A stretch of 64,000 nt of DNA from Cladochytrium replicatum. Taxonomy: Eukaryota; Chytridiomycota; Chytridiomycetes; Cladochytriales; Cladochytriaceae. Below are positions 1 through 12,950 of the stretch, one piece after another (the first letter of the stretch is position 1; each line of letters starts with the position of its first letter). Made by a program: the position numbers and the translations under genes. The stretch covers positions 434,001 to 498,000 of the forward strand of contig JAHLKD010000024.1 in assembly GCA_025526935.1 (NCBI GenBank), given 5' to 3'. The notes under the pieces were generated by a model. That model was not told the DNA's origin. It did not search any database and was given only the letters and a program-made list of their open reading frames with translations.

Positions 1-2732
1 TGCGCAGGCGGAGTAGCATGTGCAACCGTCGGGGTATTTGAAGGTCGTGTACCTGGTTGAGCAGAAGATCTGACCTGGTTCGCAGCAGGTGATTGTCGAT
101 TTGATGGGCGACGATCGAGGGACGCGGGATTTAGCGACGATGGTGTCGCAGGTCGAGGGAAGGTGAATCCCCCACCTTGAGCATGCTCGTCGCGGGGTGT
201 ATTCGCTGGCGTGGGAGGTACGCCGCTGATTGCGTGGGTCGCGGCATGCGACCCGTGAGCAGGAGCCTGTTGCGTTTGAACATGTATGGAGTTGGCCAGG
301 CCCTGCGATGAAGGTGGCTCCGCACTGTTTGACGCGTATGTAGGTTGCGAACTCAGTGGGGATAAAACAGATGTACGTGTTGCTCTCGGAGACACATCCC
401 GTGAGACTTTCGGTGAAGAACTCCGAGGGGGCGAGCTTGCTTGCGATGACGCTCTGGTCGACGGCCCTGCTCGAGGTGACGAGTCCCTTGGAGAAGCAGG
501 CGACCCAGAACTAGGCGGCGACGTTGCTCTGTACCTCGACGTTCCATTGACTCTCCTCGATGCGCGCCCCGAGCTAGCTGCGCTACTCGTGTCGCCCTCC
601 TCCTCTTCCTCCTCAACAATCCCTCTCGGCGTTTTCACGCCCATGCGATTCGCTCTGGACGTTCCGGATCGTGATTTCGGCTGCACTGACGGCGGTGACG
701 TCCCAAGTCCTGCATCACCCGCATCATCCTCATCCTCAACGATAGTTGGACCCAGGGGAGACGCGGGCCCATCTGTACCTTCCCTTCTTCGCCCGCTCTG
801 TGGACGTGAACTGCTTCCCGAGCCGCGATATCGCCCGTTCGGAGGACTGCTACCAGTCACCGGCGTTGCGTTCGATCGCATCGCATCCAGAAGCATGCTC
901 CGTCGTGAACCGCCGGTGGCACCATTCGCAGCCGAAAGTGCAGCCGCCGAGCTCGAGCTCTCAGCCGCATTCGAGCGTCGTCGGGCACCGGCAAGGTAAC
1001 GCTCAACGTCTGCCGGAGTCGGTGTCACACCTGGAGAGCCTGGCCCTGGGGATGAATGGTCCGAGCTTGTGTTGAGGAGAGAGGAAACTTCACGACCGTT
1101 TCGCCCGCGTGGGGTATTTGTGCTGGTCGCTCCGGTCGCTTGTCGCTTTCTCTGGTTCTCAAGGAGAAGATACCAAAGCCCAGCCAAATGGTCACAAGCA
1201 TCCGACTGCACTGATGCCAAAATGTTCTCGACGTCAAATCCGCACACGCTGAGTGCGCCAATAAGCTGTGCATCTTCAAGGGTCGAGCCGAGTGGTGTTC
1301 GATCACCGCCATACATCGATCGGCGAGAGCCCGGAGTCAAAGGAGTAACTGGAGGTGGTGAAGGTTGGGAGGTGGAAGTGACAATCCCCGCCAGCCACGG
1401 ATGCTGGACAATTTCGGCAATGGTGAATCGGTCCCTCGGGTCTCGCTTTAGGATTTTCTGAATCAGGTCACTCGACTCTACGCCAACAGGTTACAAATGA
1501 TAGCACAAACCAGAGACGATGCAGCAAACCTGGGGAAAGAAAGTCGGGCAGTTCGTAATCTACATTCAAAATCTTTCTGTGCACCGTCGCATCATTCTCA
1601 TCGTCAAATGGGAGGAAGCCGCACAGAAGGGTGTACAAGATCACACCAAGCGACCAAATGTCCGCTTGTGGACCGAGGTACTTCTCGGCCATTATCATTT
1701 CTGAAAGCGAATTGTGATGGTTGAGAAAAGCATGTATCAACATTAGCGTTAGAACTCACCTGGTGCTGCATAGGCTGTTGAGCCGCAATAGGTTTCAAGG
1801 AGCTTGCGCTCCTGATATTCTCTGGTAAACCCAAAATCAATCACTTTGACGTCCAGATCGTCCGTCAGCAAAATGTTTTCAAGCTTCAAATCCCTGCATA
1901 GAATAAGTACATTGATTAGTGAACACTCTGACACTGGAGGTGGCCATTTACCTGTGGACAAAGTTCAGCTCATGACAGTAGCCAACAGCTTCCACAATCT
2001 GCTTAAATATCCTCTTCGAGGTATCTTGAGTGTCATCCAGCCTTCCATTTTTGTAGATGTAGTCGAACGCCTGTAAAGCTGACCTTGAGTAATTCAGATC
2101 GCACCGCGGAAGTCCTCAAGCTAACCTCTCCACCATGACAAATTTCCATGACCATATAGATCTTGTTTTCCGTCGTAATAACTTCGTAGAGCTGGGCGAT
2201 GTTGGGATGATGCAAATGTCTCCACGTTTCAATCTAACATACCAAACATTTAGCGCACTTCACAATGACACGAAATACGTTACTCTGCAGACGCACCTCT
2301 CTCACAACTGTAGGCGCATGAATCTTGTCGACAACTTTAATAGCGACCTAAAATTAACCATCATAAGATCAATTCCCAAACACCCATCTTGTAAGACTAC
2401 CTCCTGCCCCGTAAGCTTGTGAACCCCCTGTTTCACCTTCCCGAAAGATCCTATTTAGAACAGTTGACCATATTAGGGAGCCTCTTTACGACGGAACCAA
2501 ACAGCACGCTGCACACCTTCTCCAACGGTTCGACCCAGAGAGTATCCTCCTATAGTCGACACACTGGTTGAAGATAGCATCCGAAGAAGCTCATTCTCTA
2601 CCATGGACTTTTTAACAATGTCAGTGACGGTGGTTGGGTGGTTGTGGTTCCTTCGGACAGCTTCGGATCGCTTCCCTCCCAAAGATAAACGCAATGTGGT
2701 ATGCTTACCTTTGGCCTGGTTGAGCGCGCCAT
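1..2732 (-). CDS. Kin4/CAMKL-type Ser/Thr protein kinase, 3' end outside window
   Basis: A multi-exon gene on the minus strand. The glycine loop GEGSFGKV is created by splicing out about 2440-2510; the VAIK lysine follows near 2325, then an [18 protein letters not shown] segment near 2200, the HRDLKLEN catalytic loop and DFG-like DFGFT near 1850, and the subdomain IX text [20 protein letters not shown] near 1650. This combination is typical of the fungal Kin4/Nim1-like CAMKL branch (family knowledge), which controls mitotic exit, polarity or the cell cycle. After the kinase domain an open frame from about 1465 down to base 1 encodes a short UBA-like helix segment (near 1150-1270) and then a long Ser/Pro/Arg-rich, probably disordered tail. 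The most likely start is the ATG at 2732 (MARSTRPK) followed by a GTAAGC donor, but the next acceptor is ambiguous (an intron of about 33-39 nt). The kinase assignment is firm; the subfamily name is inferred. Confidence 0.88.
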
Positions 2733-2904
2733 GGGATATCTCTGAAGTTCACAACGTCAAGTTGTTTCGTTGCTATGTGGCGGTGTTGATCAGTCTCAAA
2801 ATTTGGCAGTGTTATTTTAGCCAAGTTGACTAGAAAATAAGAAAGCAAATGAAGCAACTATTAAACAGGAAAGAAGGACATCTCAACCTCTACCATTCAG
2901 TTTT

Positions 2905-4189
2905 TCACACTTCCTTCTCACTTCTTGGGAAAGCCAGCACCCGAATCACATCAGTCAGGCTCACAACGTCCACAGGAACTCCCGTGTCCTCATCCATGAC
3001 CCAGACCCTGTGCACCAATCTCCCCGATCCTTCACCGACTAGTATCCGCATCACATGTCTGAGTGTGTCCGTCCGTCTACACACCACGAGTCCGCTGTGC
3101 AGTTCCCAGATATCTTTCACGCCATGCGCGGATTTTAAAAAGTCTTCGACGGTCACGAACGCGTTTCGCAGGATCACGGGGATCAGCGCTTTCACTGTAA
3201 TTGGAGAATCACCTTCAGGTGATGACGTACTTGCATCGGGTTTGTATGCTGCGCGGAGATCAGATAATGATAATGTGGCGACGAGTTTTCCGGCTTGGGA
3301 CTCGTCGACGACCGCGACGGCGTAGATCTCGCTGCTTGCCATGAACCGAATCGTGGTTTGGCATGACCAGCTAAACGCGAAGAACGATTTAGCATGTGCA
3401 GTGATCGAGGATTTTTGCTTGAACGTACCTTTTGTCAACGGCAACAAGCCCAGTCAAGGTCTTCTCGCTGTTGATGAGACCCAACTCGCTCAATGATGAC
3501 TCGGCTTTCTCTTTCAATACCAAATCCGAGTCGATCTTGTCGTACAGAAAGCGCACCACGTCGACCTGCGAGCATATCCTATAGTCCACATTCTGATTAT
3601 GGTGTCTGTGTGCTTTGCCGATGGGAACAAGCAGTCGGTGAACGCCTCCAGTCAGCTGCGGAAGAGCGTCTTGCAGCGTGGAGTTTCCGCCAGCTACCCA
3701 CAACCTCTGTCCCTCACGCGATCCTCCCAAAACAGCTGCGATCGATATCCCTTCAAGGGCAGTCGAGGGCTGCCCTCCAGGTCCCACAAGAACGTCGGAA
3801 CTCAAGCTGGTGTCAACATAATCCATCATGTACAGAGCAATATCAAGAATCTACAAGCACACGATTTTAGAAAGGCTCGAGAGCTGTAAATTGATGTAAC
3901 GCACGCTAACTACTGACACATATTCCTTGTCACCAACTCGAATGGACATAGGTCCTTCGTCTGCGTGTGTGCCGGCAGGGTTGTAAACCGGAACGGCAAG
4001 GATGTCATGCTTTGCCATGAGCTCCAAGACATCTGCGATCGATGCCGTTGAAGATACGTCGATGAGCACACCGGTGGATGCGGCATCAGCTGTGGTAGCC
4101 GATACTGCATTGCGGTCTGCAACCGAGCGCAGGATGTGGTTCAGAGTAGTAGCAGCCAAGACATGCGATCCAGGTTCGATTTCTTCCAT
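2905..4189 (-). CDS. CBS-domain protein (SNF4/AMPK-gamma-like architecture)
   Basis: Three or four exons. The start is the ATG at 4189 (MEEIEPGSHVL); an upstream TTG in frame is unlikely to be used. Exon 1 carries a CBS-motif stretch (SIADVLELMAKHDILAVPVYN). It ends at about 3915 before a GTAG donor and resumes at ILDIALYMMDYV after TTGTAG. Exon 2 ends at VAVDK near 3432, and a GTACGT...TTTAG intron leads to SWSCQTTIRFMASSEIYAVAVVDE. The last part contains another CBS pair ending in VVSLTDVIRVLAFP, the usual C-terminal CBS signature. A 36-nt GTACGT...TTACAG segment inside the last exon (about 3192-3230) keeps frame whether or not it is spliced. Proteins of this kind bind adenine nucleotides as regulatory modules; no kinase-binding motif was recognised, so AMPK-gamma function is only one possibility. 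Confidence 0.8.
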
Positions 4190-4474
4190 TTGATGGTGAA
4201 GCGATGGCAAGTGACGGGTGGAAGTGCCGCCTTTTAAAGCCGTAGCAGATGTGAGTCAACGAGGTGGTGTGGGTCATGTGGGGGGGCGACACCGATAAAC
4301 TGTCATCGTCGTACGAATCCGTTAGTTGCCATGCCATGCCATCCAGTGCACCAGACTCTTTCTTGCCACGACCACACTACGATCTTTTTCGTCTTGTCTT
4401 CCCCGGTTTGCCGTCCTGATCTGTTTACTTGTGATCTGATCTGGCGTTTATAAGCCACGCCACACCATCTGAAA

Positions 4475-5717
4475 ATGCTTTCCCAAACAGCCCGCGGGTG
4501 CTGCCGCTCCCTGAGAGCTCTCAATGCAACTCGCCCGTCGCTCGAATATATAGGCATTCGATCCGCAAACATGCTCATATCGTCCCCATTCCACACTACG
4601 GCAACCTGTTCGCTCCCTCGGAAACTCCCTTCATCACGCATTCCTACTCCGATCCATCCCGAACAACCCAAAATCATCGAGGAAGAACAAGACAACTTTG
4701 TTATCGTAGAGGATATCGGTGAGGACGATACCGAGCTAATCAAAGTGCCGCGCAAGAAGCGCGGAAAGGCTCCAAAAACATGGATCACGAACGAAGAAGA
4801 CTCACTCACGGCCAAAGGCATCAAGGATCTCTACGATGTCGATGCTCGAGCAGAAGATGCTCGGGAGAATGTTGAGGAAATTGAATTGTACGATGCACGG
4901 AGTATAGGCCACCCGGAGCCAGAATGGTACGAAAATCTCGTCGTAAACGCAGACGACAGCGCCGCACAGTCGTCCGCTACTCCGTCGTTTATTCCACGAT
5001 GGGCGAAAGCGGCGCGTATCGCGGACGCGAGAGCGCGAGGTGATGAGGAAGATTCGGTGTCGAAAGGAGAGTTCGATCCAAACATGGACCTTAAATCCGC
5101 ACGAAAGGCCGCGGCGCCGCTAACTGTCGCGGAAATCGTACATGTGCTGAAGGAGGAGCAGAGAGCAAAAAATATTGTCGTGCTCGACATGCGGAGTAAG
5201 GTCGATTACATGGAGTACATGATCATCGCGGAAGGCCGAAGCAAAAAGCAAATCTACTCCATGGCACACGCTGTGCGCATCAGAGTAAACATTCATGCGT
5301 CGCTGGAGCACAAATTTGATATTAATTCTTCGTCCATAGGCAAAACACCGTATCCCTGATGACCCTTCCATTCCCAAAAACCTCGAGATTGAAGGTGAAG
5401 GTACTGAAGATTGGATGGTTCTCGATACCGGTCGAATCATGGTCCACTGCTTCACTCCAGACATGCGTGCTACCATCAATCTCGAGGGTCTATGGATGGC
5501 AATCAAAGACCCGCTGCTTGCCGCTGCTGCGAACGCATCCAAAATCCAGGACGACTACTTTGAAGTATACGAAGCACCAGCGGCTATTCACGCGCCCTAC
5601 AGAAACAAGAAAACAAAGTGGCTGGACGAGAGTGATGTGCCGGATGAGGAGGAGCTCATCCGCAGGATGAACCGTGACTTTTCCTCACATCGGAAAGTGT
5701 TGAAACATGTGCATTAA
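4475..5717 (+). CDS. Mitochondrial ribosome-silencing-factor (RsfS/MALSU1/Atp25-N type) protein
   Basis: Two exons, 4475-5284 and 5340-5717, joined by a 55-nt GTAAAC...CATAG intron in phase 0; the protein is about 395 aa. The N-terminus (MLSQTARGCCRSLRALNATR) is rich in Arg and Ser with no acids, as expected of a mitochondrial presequence. A long acidic linker follows. Residues of about 220-345 form the RsfS/DUF143 oligomerisation domain: NIVVLDMRSKVDYMEYMIIAEG, the SKKQIYSMAHAV helix, and after the intron EDWMVLDTGRIMVHCFTP and INLEGLW. The family binds the large ribosomal subunit (uL14) and blocks premature joining or assists assembly; in fungi this domain is the N-terminal part of Atp25. 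The Atp25 C-terminal M-domain is not evident here, so the protein resembles free-standing MALSU1. It is convergent with the lipase gene downstream. Confidence 0.85.
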
Positions 5718-5890
5718 GTTCCACGAACATACTCGCATCTTCTCATCGTTCAATTAAGCTCACCGAAATGGTATTATATAGATGACATAGGAGTGAAAAG
5801 TCACGAATAACAAATAAAAACGAAAACAACTTGTAATGAGATCAAATACTGCCACTGTTCCCATCAAAGCATGCAATAGTGCTTTCTTTC

Positions 5891-7423
5891 TCACATGACC
5901 AACCGACGAACCAGCAAGTTCATGACATCTACATGCGGCCCTCTACGCACCACAATCGCAGCGTGTGCGTTTGTGTTCGGGAAGCTCGCGTCGATCTTCT
6001 CCCACCCGAGCGCATTCATCGAATCCACCATCCATCGCCGTACCTTCCCGATATTTTTAGGGTCGATTGGCGGTCGCTCACCGGAGAATTCTCCAGGGGG
6101 GACAACCCGCACAAGGAGAGAATAGTACAACTCGTCAAGCTCATCTTCATCACGAATGTTATCAGTGTCCGATAGCGGATCGACACGTGTGCTACCCGAC
6201 GCACTGGACGAACTCGTAGCGTCTTCTGGAGCCGCTATAGCCGGACTCGTCACGTCTTCTGGAGACGCTATAGCCGGACTCGTCGCGCTTCCACTGACAA
6301 GAACAACTTGGTTGGATGGTTGCTCCTTGTTCAAGTTGAACTCCTCAAACCATCTGGTATCATAGTCGATCTTTTCCGTCCTCCTCTTTCTGATCACCTT
6401 AAACCGAGCGTAATTGAGTCCCGATGTCATCATAATGATCCAAAGTGGCAATAGAACCGGCGAGAGTATGATCGCGACAGACAAGAAACCCAAAGTCTGC
6501 TTCGGCCACGGCTCTTTCCCCGCCACCCTCGTTTTTCTTCCATCAATCCCGCGCGACTTTGTCTCCACTCCCTCAGCTGAATCAACTTCGTCGTCTCCAA
6601 TTGCGCTCCTCGGCTTCACAATCGACGGGTACCGTTCCACGTCCATCACGATCGCATCGGACTTTCTGTACGGGTTCGAGTTCTCAATGGCCGCGGTCGT
6701 GTACCGGACCATAATATCGTTCCTCGTGTTTGCAAACAGCGTGCGCTTCTTAAATTGCGCCAGAGCTCTAACAAACACATAACGGGGGTCCGAGAGCACA
6801 ACGAGGAGGGGCTCGCCGTGGCCCGTGAAATCGTCCGCAAGGGTTATCTGCGAGCCTGTGCGGAGGGTGACAAAGTGCACGAGATTGTGGTAAATCAGAG
6901 AGGTGGTGTGTTTGTCCGGTTTGCGGACGCCGAGGTTGGGAGTTGCGACGGTGATAAAGTTGTAGGGAGTGTGTTTGGAGAAAAACTCTTTGGCATGAAG
7001 GCGGCCGACGGCGTAGCGGTTGAATAGACCACCCATCGAATATCCTGAAACGAATGCGGTTGATTGGAGTTATTAGATTGTTCGGAATGTGCTCACCGAT
7101 GAAAGATATCTTTGTCACAGTAACACCCTGTGCGAGAATGGCGGGAATGTTAAGCTCGCGATAGAAGTGTAGAACAACTTTAGCACACACACCTTCTTTT
7201 CGAGCTCCTCAACCGTCTGCTCGACTCTCTGTGCCTGTCGATCGCCACAGCCATCGACGCCATCATAGGTGAGCAAGCCTTCGTTGACTTCCGAGTTCAA
7301 AACGGTGACTGCATCGGAAGGGTGGACTTTCTTGAGCTGCTTTACGATGTAGTCCAGGTGGTCGGGGTTCCCCCACAAGCCGTGGTGCAACACGAAGAGA
7401 TGCGTTTCTGTTTCTGCAGACAT
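5891..7423 (-). CDS. DUF676 putative serine esterase / lipid hydrolase (ROG1-like)
   Basis: Three exons, starting at the ATG at 7423 (MSAETETHLFVLHHGLWGNP). The HHGLWGNP motif is the oxyanion region of DUF676 hydrolases. Splicing of two introns (about 7200-7130 and 7094-7045) builds VTVTKISFIGYSMGG: the GYSMGG nucleophile elbow supplies the catalytic Ser. Downstream, TVATPNLGVRKP and LADDFTGHGEPLLV continue the family pattern. A hydrophobic stretch (TLGFLSVAIILSPVLLPLWIIM, seen in pieces near 6430-6500) suggests one membrane anchor, followed by a Ser/Ala/Glu-rich linker with a short repeat (two near-identical TSPAIA-EDA units at about 6205-6290). The family includes yeast Rog1 monoacylglycerol lipase; the substrate here is unknown. 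It is tail-to-tail with the RsfS-like gene. Confidence 0.85.
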
Positions 7424-7653
7424 GAACGAGGAATGGGAGGCGGGAAATGTAGATTTGGAATATTTAAATGCTCCGCAGAGCGTGGGAACTGGTTGTGTCG
7501 GAAAATTACAGAAGTGCCGAGTGCCGGATGGGACGTGGAAGGTTTTGCAATTACATAAATACGTTTGGTCTATGCTTCAACAGATGATTGTGCAAAAATG
7601 CAGCAGTGCGGGAAGGAATGCAAAAGGGAAGAAAGCCAAAAATGAAAGTGCTT

Positions 7654-10350
7654 TCAAAGACCGCCGAATATTATCAAGGAAACCGCCCCTAACGCACACC
7701 ATAGCGGTGCCGCTTGCCTCGCCAAACCGCTAAATCCAACCGCACCGCTCGTTTTGAGTAGCCGCCGTTCTACTTCCAACCACATCGCGACATTGTCCGT
7801 CACATTCTTCACAAGGATCACTCCGTCGGACTGCACATACGTCCACTCCTGACTCCTATTCTGCCGCGTAGCAGTATAGAAATTGCTCGCGGGGATGGTC
7901 CAGGCAACAAGAAACGGGTTTAACGTCGAATTCACAATCAAATTTCCCCAGCTCTCCGCTGATCCTGGTGCAGCACCTACCACACCAGTCGACCCGACCC
8001 TCTGCAACCCGTCCGCAATCGAATTTACGCTCGTCTCGATACTACTGCTCGAAATCAGCGCGCCGCCTTCGTAGCCCCCGAATTGGAATACGGGTGGGTC
8101 CGCAGAGTCCTCGCCACCGCCCCAGACGTACACCTTTGCGTTCTTCTGTGCCTTTGCGGGACGGAGAAAGTTGGCACATGCGGAGCCGCAATTTCCGTCC
8201 GTGAGGATGGCGACTCTGGTAGATGAATCCGAGTAGTAGCCTTGGTAGTAGTTGACTTTGCTAAGATCAGTGAGCCACTGGTTGATGAAGCCAGTGCATT
8301 GATTGTCGCCCCATATTTTGGTGTACGTGCCGGAAACACCCGGTGGGCCAGGAGAGCGAGGCGACACCCAAGTCGGCGATGTGTATGTTTTATTGGTGGT
8401 CAAATCGATCCGGTCGACCGTGGACCACATGGATGTTTTAAACTGTGCGCTCGCGGCGTACGATGCGTTCGCCAAGGTCTCCAAAAGGCGACTGTACCTG
8501 CAGTCCAAGGTTGGGAACGAAATGTCGGTGTAGAGAAGTCTCAAAAATAAATATGATGCGCAAAGAGAGCCACCAGTATTTCCTGTGACGTCCTGTTAAT
8601 AAACAAGTTTAGAATACGAACGGCAATATTCCAACTGGGTGGCTCACAATGATCAGGTTCTTTACACCCTTGTCCTGAAGAACCTTTAGATTTGTCACAA
8701 CATTTGTGAGCCACACTATGGTGGCATTAGAGCCCGGTATCGCCACGATTTTTCCGTCTGCATCAAGGATACTTCCAGCGCTCACAATCGGGAAAACCCA
8801 CACGCCCGTCTTGCCTCCCGGCAGCAAATAGAAAGCTGTTGTGCTATCTGCAAACACTTTCGTCGGAGAAAGATCCTGTTCTATCGATCCTTCTGATATC
8901 ACCAGCGACGAGTACTGTCTATTCAGAGAATCGATCGTCGCTTTTGCCCTTTCGGAGACGCCGCGCATGAAGTTCATCCGTTCATCAGCTGATGTCTCCT
9001 CATCATATCCGAAAGGAAGTATCGATTGCGAACTGAGAAAGTTGTCCCAATCCCCAACTTGTTCCAGCTCGTTTCTAAACATTGTCGCCGACGTTCCGTT
9101 GCGTGCCTCAGGCCCATCTTCATGCCTTTTCGCCAAAGAGCCAACAACAGGCACCGCGTACGCTCCCTTCAAACACACCCGCGCAAAGAATTCTTGGTTG
9201 TTCGTCCAAACAAACTTCGATCTAGAATTGAAATCTATGGGCATGTGCATTAAATACTGTAATGACTGTCAGCAAAGGAAGGAAGATAATATATTCATAC
9301 GGTATACTCACCGGAACATCAAGGGTGGTGGTGTTTCCGGTCGGCGACCGCAATTTATAGGTTCTACTTGGCTTCAACGGAATCGTGCGTCCAACAGCAA
9401 GAATTGAATCTGGAGTTTTAAACTTGAGTATATCAACCGCAAATAATAATGATCACTGTCTCACCATCCATCACAAAGTCTCCACCAAAAAATCTAACGC
9501 CGCTAAACGGATAGTTGAATCTTGATGCCATATCCTTCGATCCCACTCGATATTCTTCTGCTAGCTTTTGGGCATATTTCTGTTCATTATCAATTCAAAT
9601 GAGCTCGGTTTAGTACGATCTGCTTTTGCTTATCAAACGTACCGCCGCTGGCATTCCATCCATCTCCAGGACTTCCCACCCGACGAATTCATTGATATCA
9701 AAAGAAAGCCTCGACTTGAAACCACTCACAAAGAGCGGCTTGTATCCGTAGTAATACCGACTCATCCAATTGTCCACAACAGTTGAATGAATTCTCACAA
9801 CTGGGGCGGCTTTGTTCGGATTTTCGCTGCTAGTACGTGACCCGTTACGTAAAATGCCGTAATTTGGGTACTCCTGCACTAAACTCCACGGCTGTATCCA
9901 ATAATACCACTGATAACAACCTAGATACGTCGCATGTGTATCCTTGAACGAGTTGAAGAGGTTGTAGATAGCTTCATGGAAGCCACGGTCAGTCCGAATC
10001 GTGCCATTCTGGACTTTTGTCTCAATGGATTGTAGTTCTGCCGCAATGTCAACCGAAACTTTGAAGCGAGGTTCGGGGGACGACCGAACTATGTCGTAGT
10101 AAGGGTACAGCTGGAGGATAGTAGCTGTTGTGTCGAGAACAATCTTTCGGGTTGCAGCGGGTGGAACTGCGATGGAATCTATGCATGCGAGAGCGGTGCT
10201 GTAGGGGACTAAGGCATCGTTTGCATTGAATGCTGTACAGGGGTCGCCTGCGGCCACTTGCGCATATGTGGTAGTTGGTTGGAGTGCGAGAGTGAAAACG
10301 ATTAGGAGAGCTGCAGCAGCTGCGACCGAATGCGTTTGTGGTGGTAGCAT
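7654..10350 (-). CDS. Secreted or GPI-anchored peptidase S41 family-like protein
   Basis: Starts at the ATG at 10350 with a clear signal peptide (hydrophobic AAAAALLIVFTLAL, cleavage near TYAQ). The body is split by several short introns (near 9600-9640, 9430-9470, 9255-9310 and 8545-8610). The N-terminal part matches the fungal secreted S41-like pattern (HATYLGCYQWYYWIQPWSL; FKDTHATY). The final exon contains LTDGNCGSACANF followed by a Lys-containing helix and VYVWGGGED, the position of the Ser/Lys pair in tail-specific proteases. The C-terminus ends with a hydrophobic tail (LWCALGAVSLIIFGGL) and no cytoplasmic residues, suggesting a GPI-attachment signal. Members are extracellular or wall-associated; the substrate is unknown and catalytic competence was not proven. 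The gene is divergent from HSE1 with a 386-bp shared promoter. Confidence 0.75.
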
Positions 10351-10736
10351 GTTGTCAGTCTATTCTCTAAGTCCACCTTGAGCTCTAATGTGGCGTTGAA
10401 TTGCGAAAACTTTAACGCACCAACAAAAAATTGAAGGAGTCCGTCGTCGCCCTCTTTTCATAATCTTCAGTTCAATGGCATTCTTTTATCACCTGCGGTG
10501 GCCAATGGTTGCATCTCGATGTAGCGAGCGTACTATACTAGAGCTTCTCTCAGCTCCGATCTGCAGTTCTTAACATCATGATCGAATGTGGACAGTAGCG
10601 ACATGATCACTAAGTTCAAACGAGAAGCTATGTGTCTTCTTTACTCGTTAGTTCTCAGAATAACTTTGGAAGCTCTGATCCACATCAAATCAGTGAGGAT
10701 TCCGTGTAAGCCACACCCCATCCTGCCCCTCTCAAT
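10351..10736. promoter_or_regulatory. Divergent intergenic region (S41 peptidase / HSE1)
   Basis: 386 bp between two divergent start codons. No ORF, repeat or RNA is visible. It presumably holds both promoters; no specific transcription-factor site was recognised. Confidence 0.4.
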
Positions 10737-12736
10737 ATGTCGCTTCTTGAGGATCTGATTAGTGAGTGTAGAGGGAGCGATGAGCATGGAAGAGGGCGGG
10801 AGAAAAAACGATTTGAAGAGAGATTGCTGCTATCGTTGAAACGGAAGGCTTACTCGAACATTTTATCAGCCAAGGCAACCAGTGAAACAAACACTTCGGA
10901 AAATTGGGGCGCTGTAATTCAGATATGCGAAAAGGCAGACAAGTAAGACGAAAGACACATACTTGTCGATAGGTATATGTATTCTTATTTTTGTAACGCA
11001 AGGACGGAAGCAACTGCACGTGAGGCAGTCCAAATACTCTGCCGCCGTCTTCAGCACAAAAATGTTAATGTAGGTTGTCGTTTTTACCCCAACTACAACC
11101 GTCATTAACGAATTTTTTTTTCTGCGTGCTGCTTTAGGTCGTTCTTTTCACCCTCACCGTCGCCAATGCGCTAGTTCAGAACTGCAGCGTCAAAGTTCGC
11201 CGTGAGATCTCATCTCGTAATTTTGTTGACATTATCGTAAAACTGGTCAATGCTCGCACTACACATGAGACGATACGGACCCGAATTTTGGACCTCCTTC
11301 AACAGTGGGCGGAACTCTTCAAACCTGACCCTACCCTTGGGTAAGTCAGGAAAGATGGGATAATGCAAATGTCTCATTTTCTCATCTTTTGACGATAGCT
11401 TCATTGTGGACACATTCAACCAATTGAAAGCGCAAGGTAAGGTAATTCCATGTCGGTCTGGTGTACAATATGCCTGATTTGCTACATCAGGAATGACATT
11501 TCCCTCCCCAAATGCTCAGAAAGAGCCACGGGTATGTTTTATCGAAGAAAGGTAACTGCGTTAAAGTGAATGTCGTTTTTCTCTGTAGAAACAAAGTGAT
11601 ATCGATAAGGCAAAAGAAGAAGAGGAATTACAGATTGCTGTATGTACCAGCATCTATGTGCCGTAATATTTCTGATATTCCATTAACAGTTGGCATTGTC
11701 GCTCTCCTCTCAAGAGAGCAAGGTAGTCAGTTCGTTCACCGATTATATTAATCACTATTTACGACACTTAACATAGCCGAAGAAAACAGCTGCATTCAGC
11801 ACAATCAACCGTAGTTCGGTTGAGGCGTCCCCAAAAGAGCCAGCAGCTCTTTTCCAAGTACGTGCCCTCTACGACTTTGCGGGAAACGAAGAAGGGGAGT
11901 TACCTTTGGCCCGGGACGAGATTGTCAACGTGTATGATTCGACAACATTTAAAGACTGGTGGAAGGGCGAGTCGACACGCACTGGCAGAGTCGGTATCTT
12001 TCCTGCAAACTACGTCGAAAAATTGTCCGATGGACCTGTGGCAGGGACGCCAACCGGTGCTGGTGGAAGCTCCGGAACGTTGGATGATTATCTCCAAGCA
12101 GAAAACCAGAAAATTCAGGAGTTCATCACGCTGCTCACGAGAGTGGATCCCATGAAAGACAATCTCTCGGAGAATGAGAAGCTACAGGTCCGTTTCAGCC
12201 TATTGTGCATAGGGGAATAGAAGTTCACTTTTTGATGTAGGAGCTATATCATTCCCTGATTATGACACGCGGGCGACTGATGAAGTTGATCGAAGGCTTC
12301 AAGACAAAGCAAGGTACAATAGTCACAAGTCTTGGTATTTCTCTTCTCATCTCACTGACCGTGGCAAAAGATAATTTGGTTACCTTGAGTGAACGGTTCA
12401 CGCGCGCCGCTGCGTCTTACCACAAGCTTTCTGAAGCTTCTCTGGCACAATTCCGAGGTAGGTTTGCAGTATTTATGAAGTTGTGGTTTGACTAATCTTC
12501 ACCAAGGTGGATATCAATACGGATCAAATGTTCCGGTTCCTCCTGCACCTGTTGCAGCACCTTACTATGCTCCAAATGTTCCTTCCCAACCTCCCGCAGG
12601 TATGCCAACCAACGACCCGTACCAGCAACACGGAGTCCAGCCACAGCAGCCGCCTCAGCAGCTCCAGTACATGCAGCCCCAGCCCCAGATGCCACCCCCT
12701 CAGGCCGGGCACGTTTACGGAGGATATGGCCAGTGA
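10737..12736 (+). CDS. HSE1: ESCRT-0 subunit Hse1/STAM-like (VHS-UIM-SH3-GAT)
   Basis: At least nine exons. Exon 1 (10737-10761) gives MSLLEDLI; exon 2 starts at 10870 and restores the VHS text TKATSETNTSENWGAVIQICEKADK; exon 3 (11003-11069) gives TEATAREAVQILCRRLQHKN; exon 4 (11138-11340) completes the VHS domain with ALVQNCSVKVRREISSR. A small exon holds FIVDTFNQLKAQ. Exons near 11590-11730 give a ubiquitin-interacting motif (DKAKEEEELQIALALSLS). The SH3 domain follows (VRALYDFAGNEEGELPLARDE, DWWKGE, GIFPANYVE), then a GAT-like coiled coil and a Pro/Gln/Tyr-rich tail ending GHVYGGYGQ. This domain order is that of the Hse1/STAM subunit, which binds ubiquitinated cargo on endosomes with Vps27. 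Length and order are as expected and nothing appears broken. Confidence 0.93.
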
Positions 12737-12950
12737 CAGAAATCATAACCCACCTTTGTATCTCATTAGTTCTGAAGAATGATATGTTAACTTGAAAATA
12801 ACAGCGCTATGTCTTGATACTTTTGCACCTCCTGTATCTCGATGGCTCCAATGGTCCTGCATGGTATCTGTCATTGGCCTCGGCGTTCCGCTACTCCGTG
12901 CACATTATCAAAATTTTTCTCCTTCCAAGTGAACACCTTAGAACACTACG

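Noticed and set aside
286-999. Long plus-strand ORF (237 aa)
   Set aside because: Antisense to the Ser/Pro/Arg-rich tail of the Kin4-like kinase, whose GC-rich low-complexity codons open the opposite strand; no domain.
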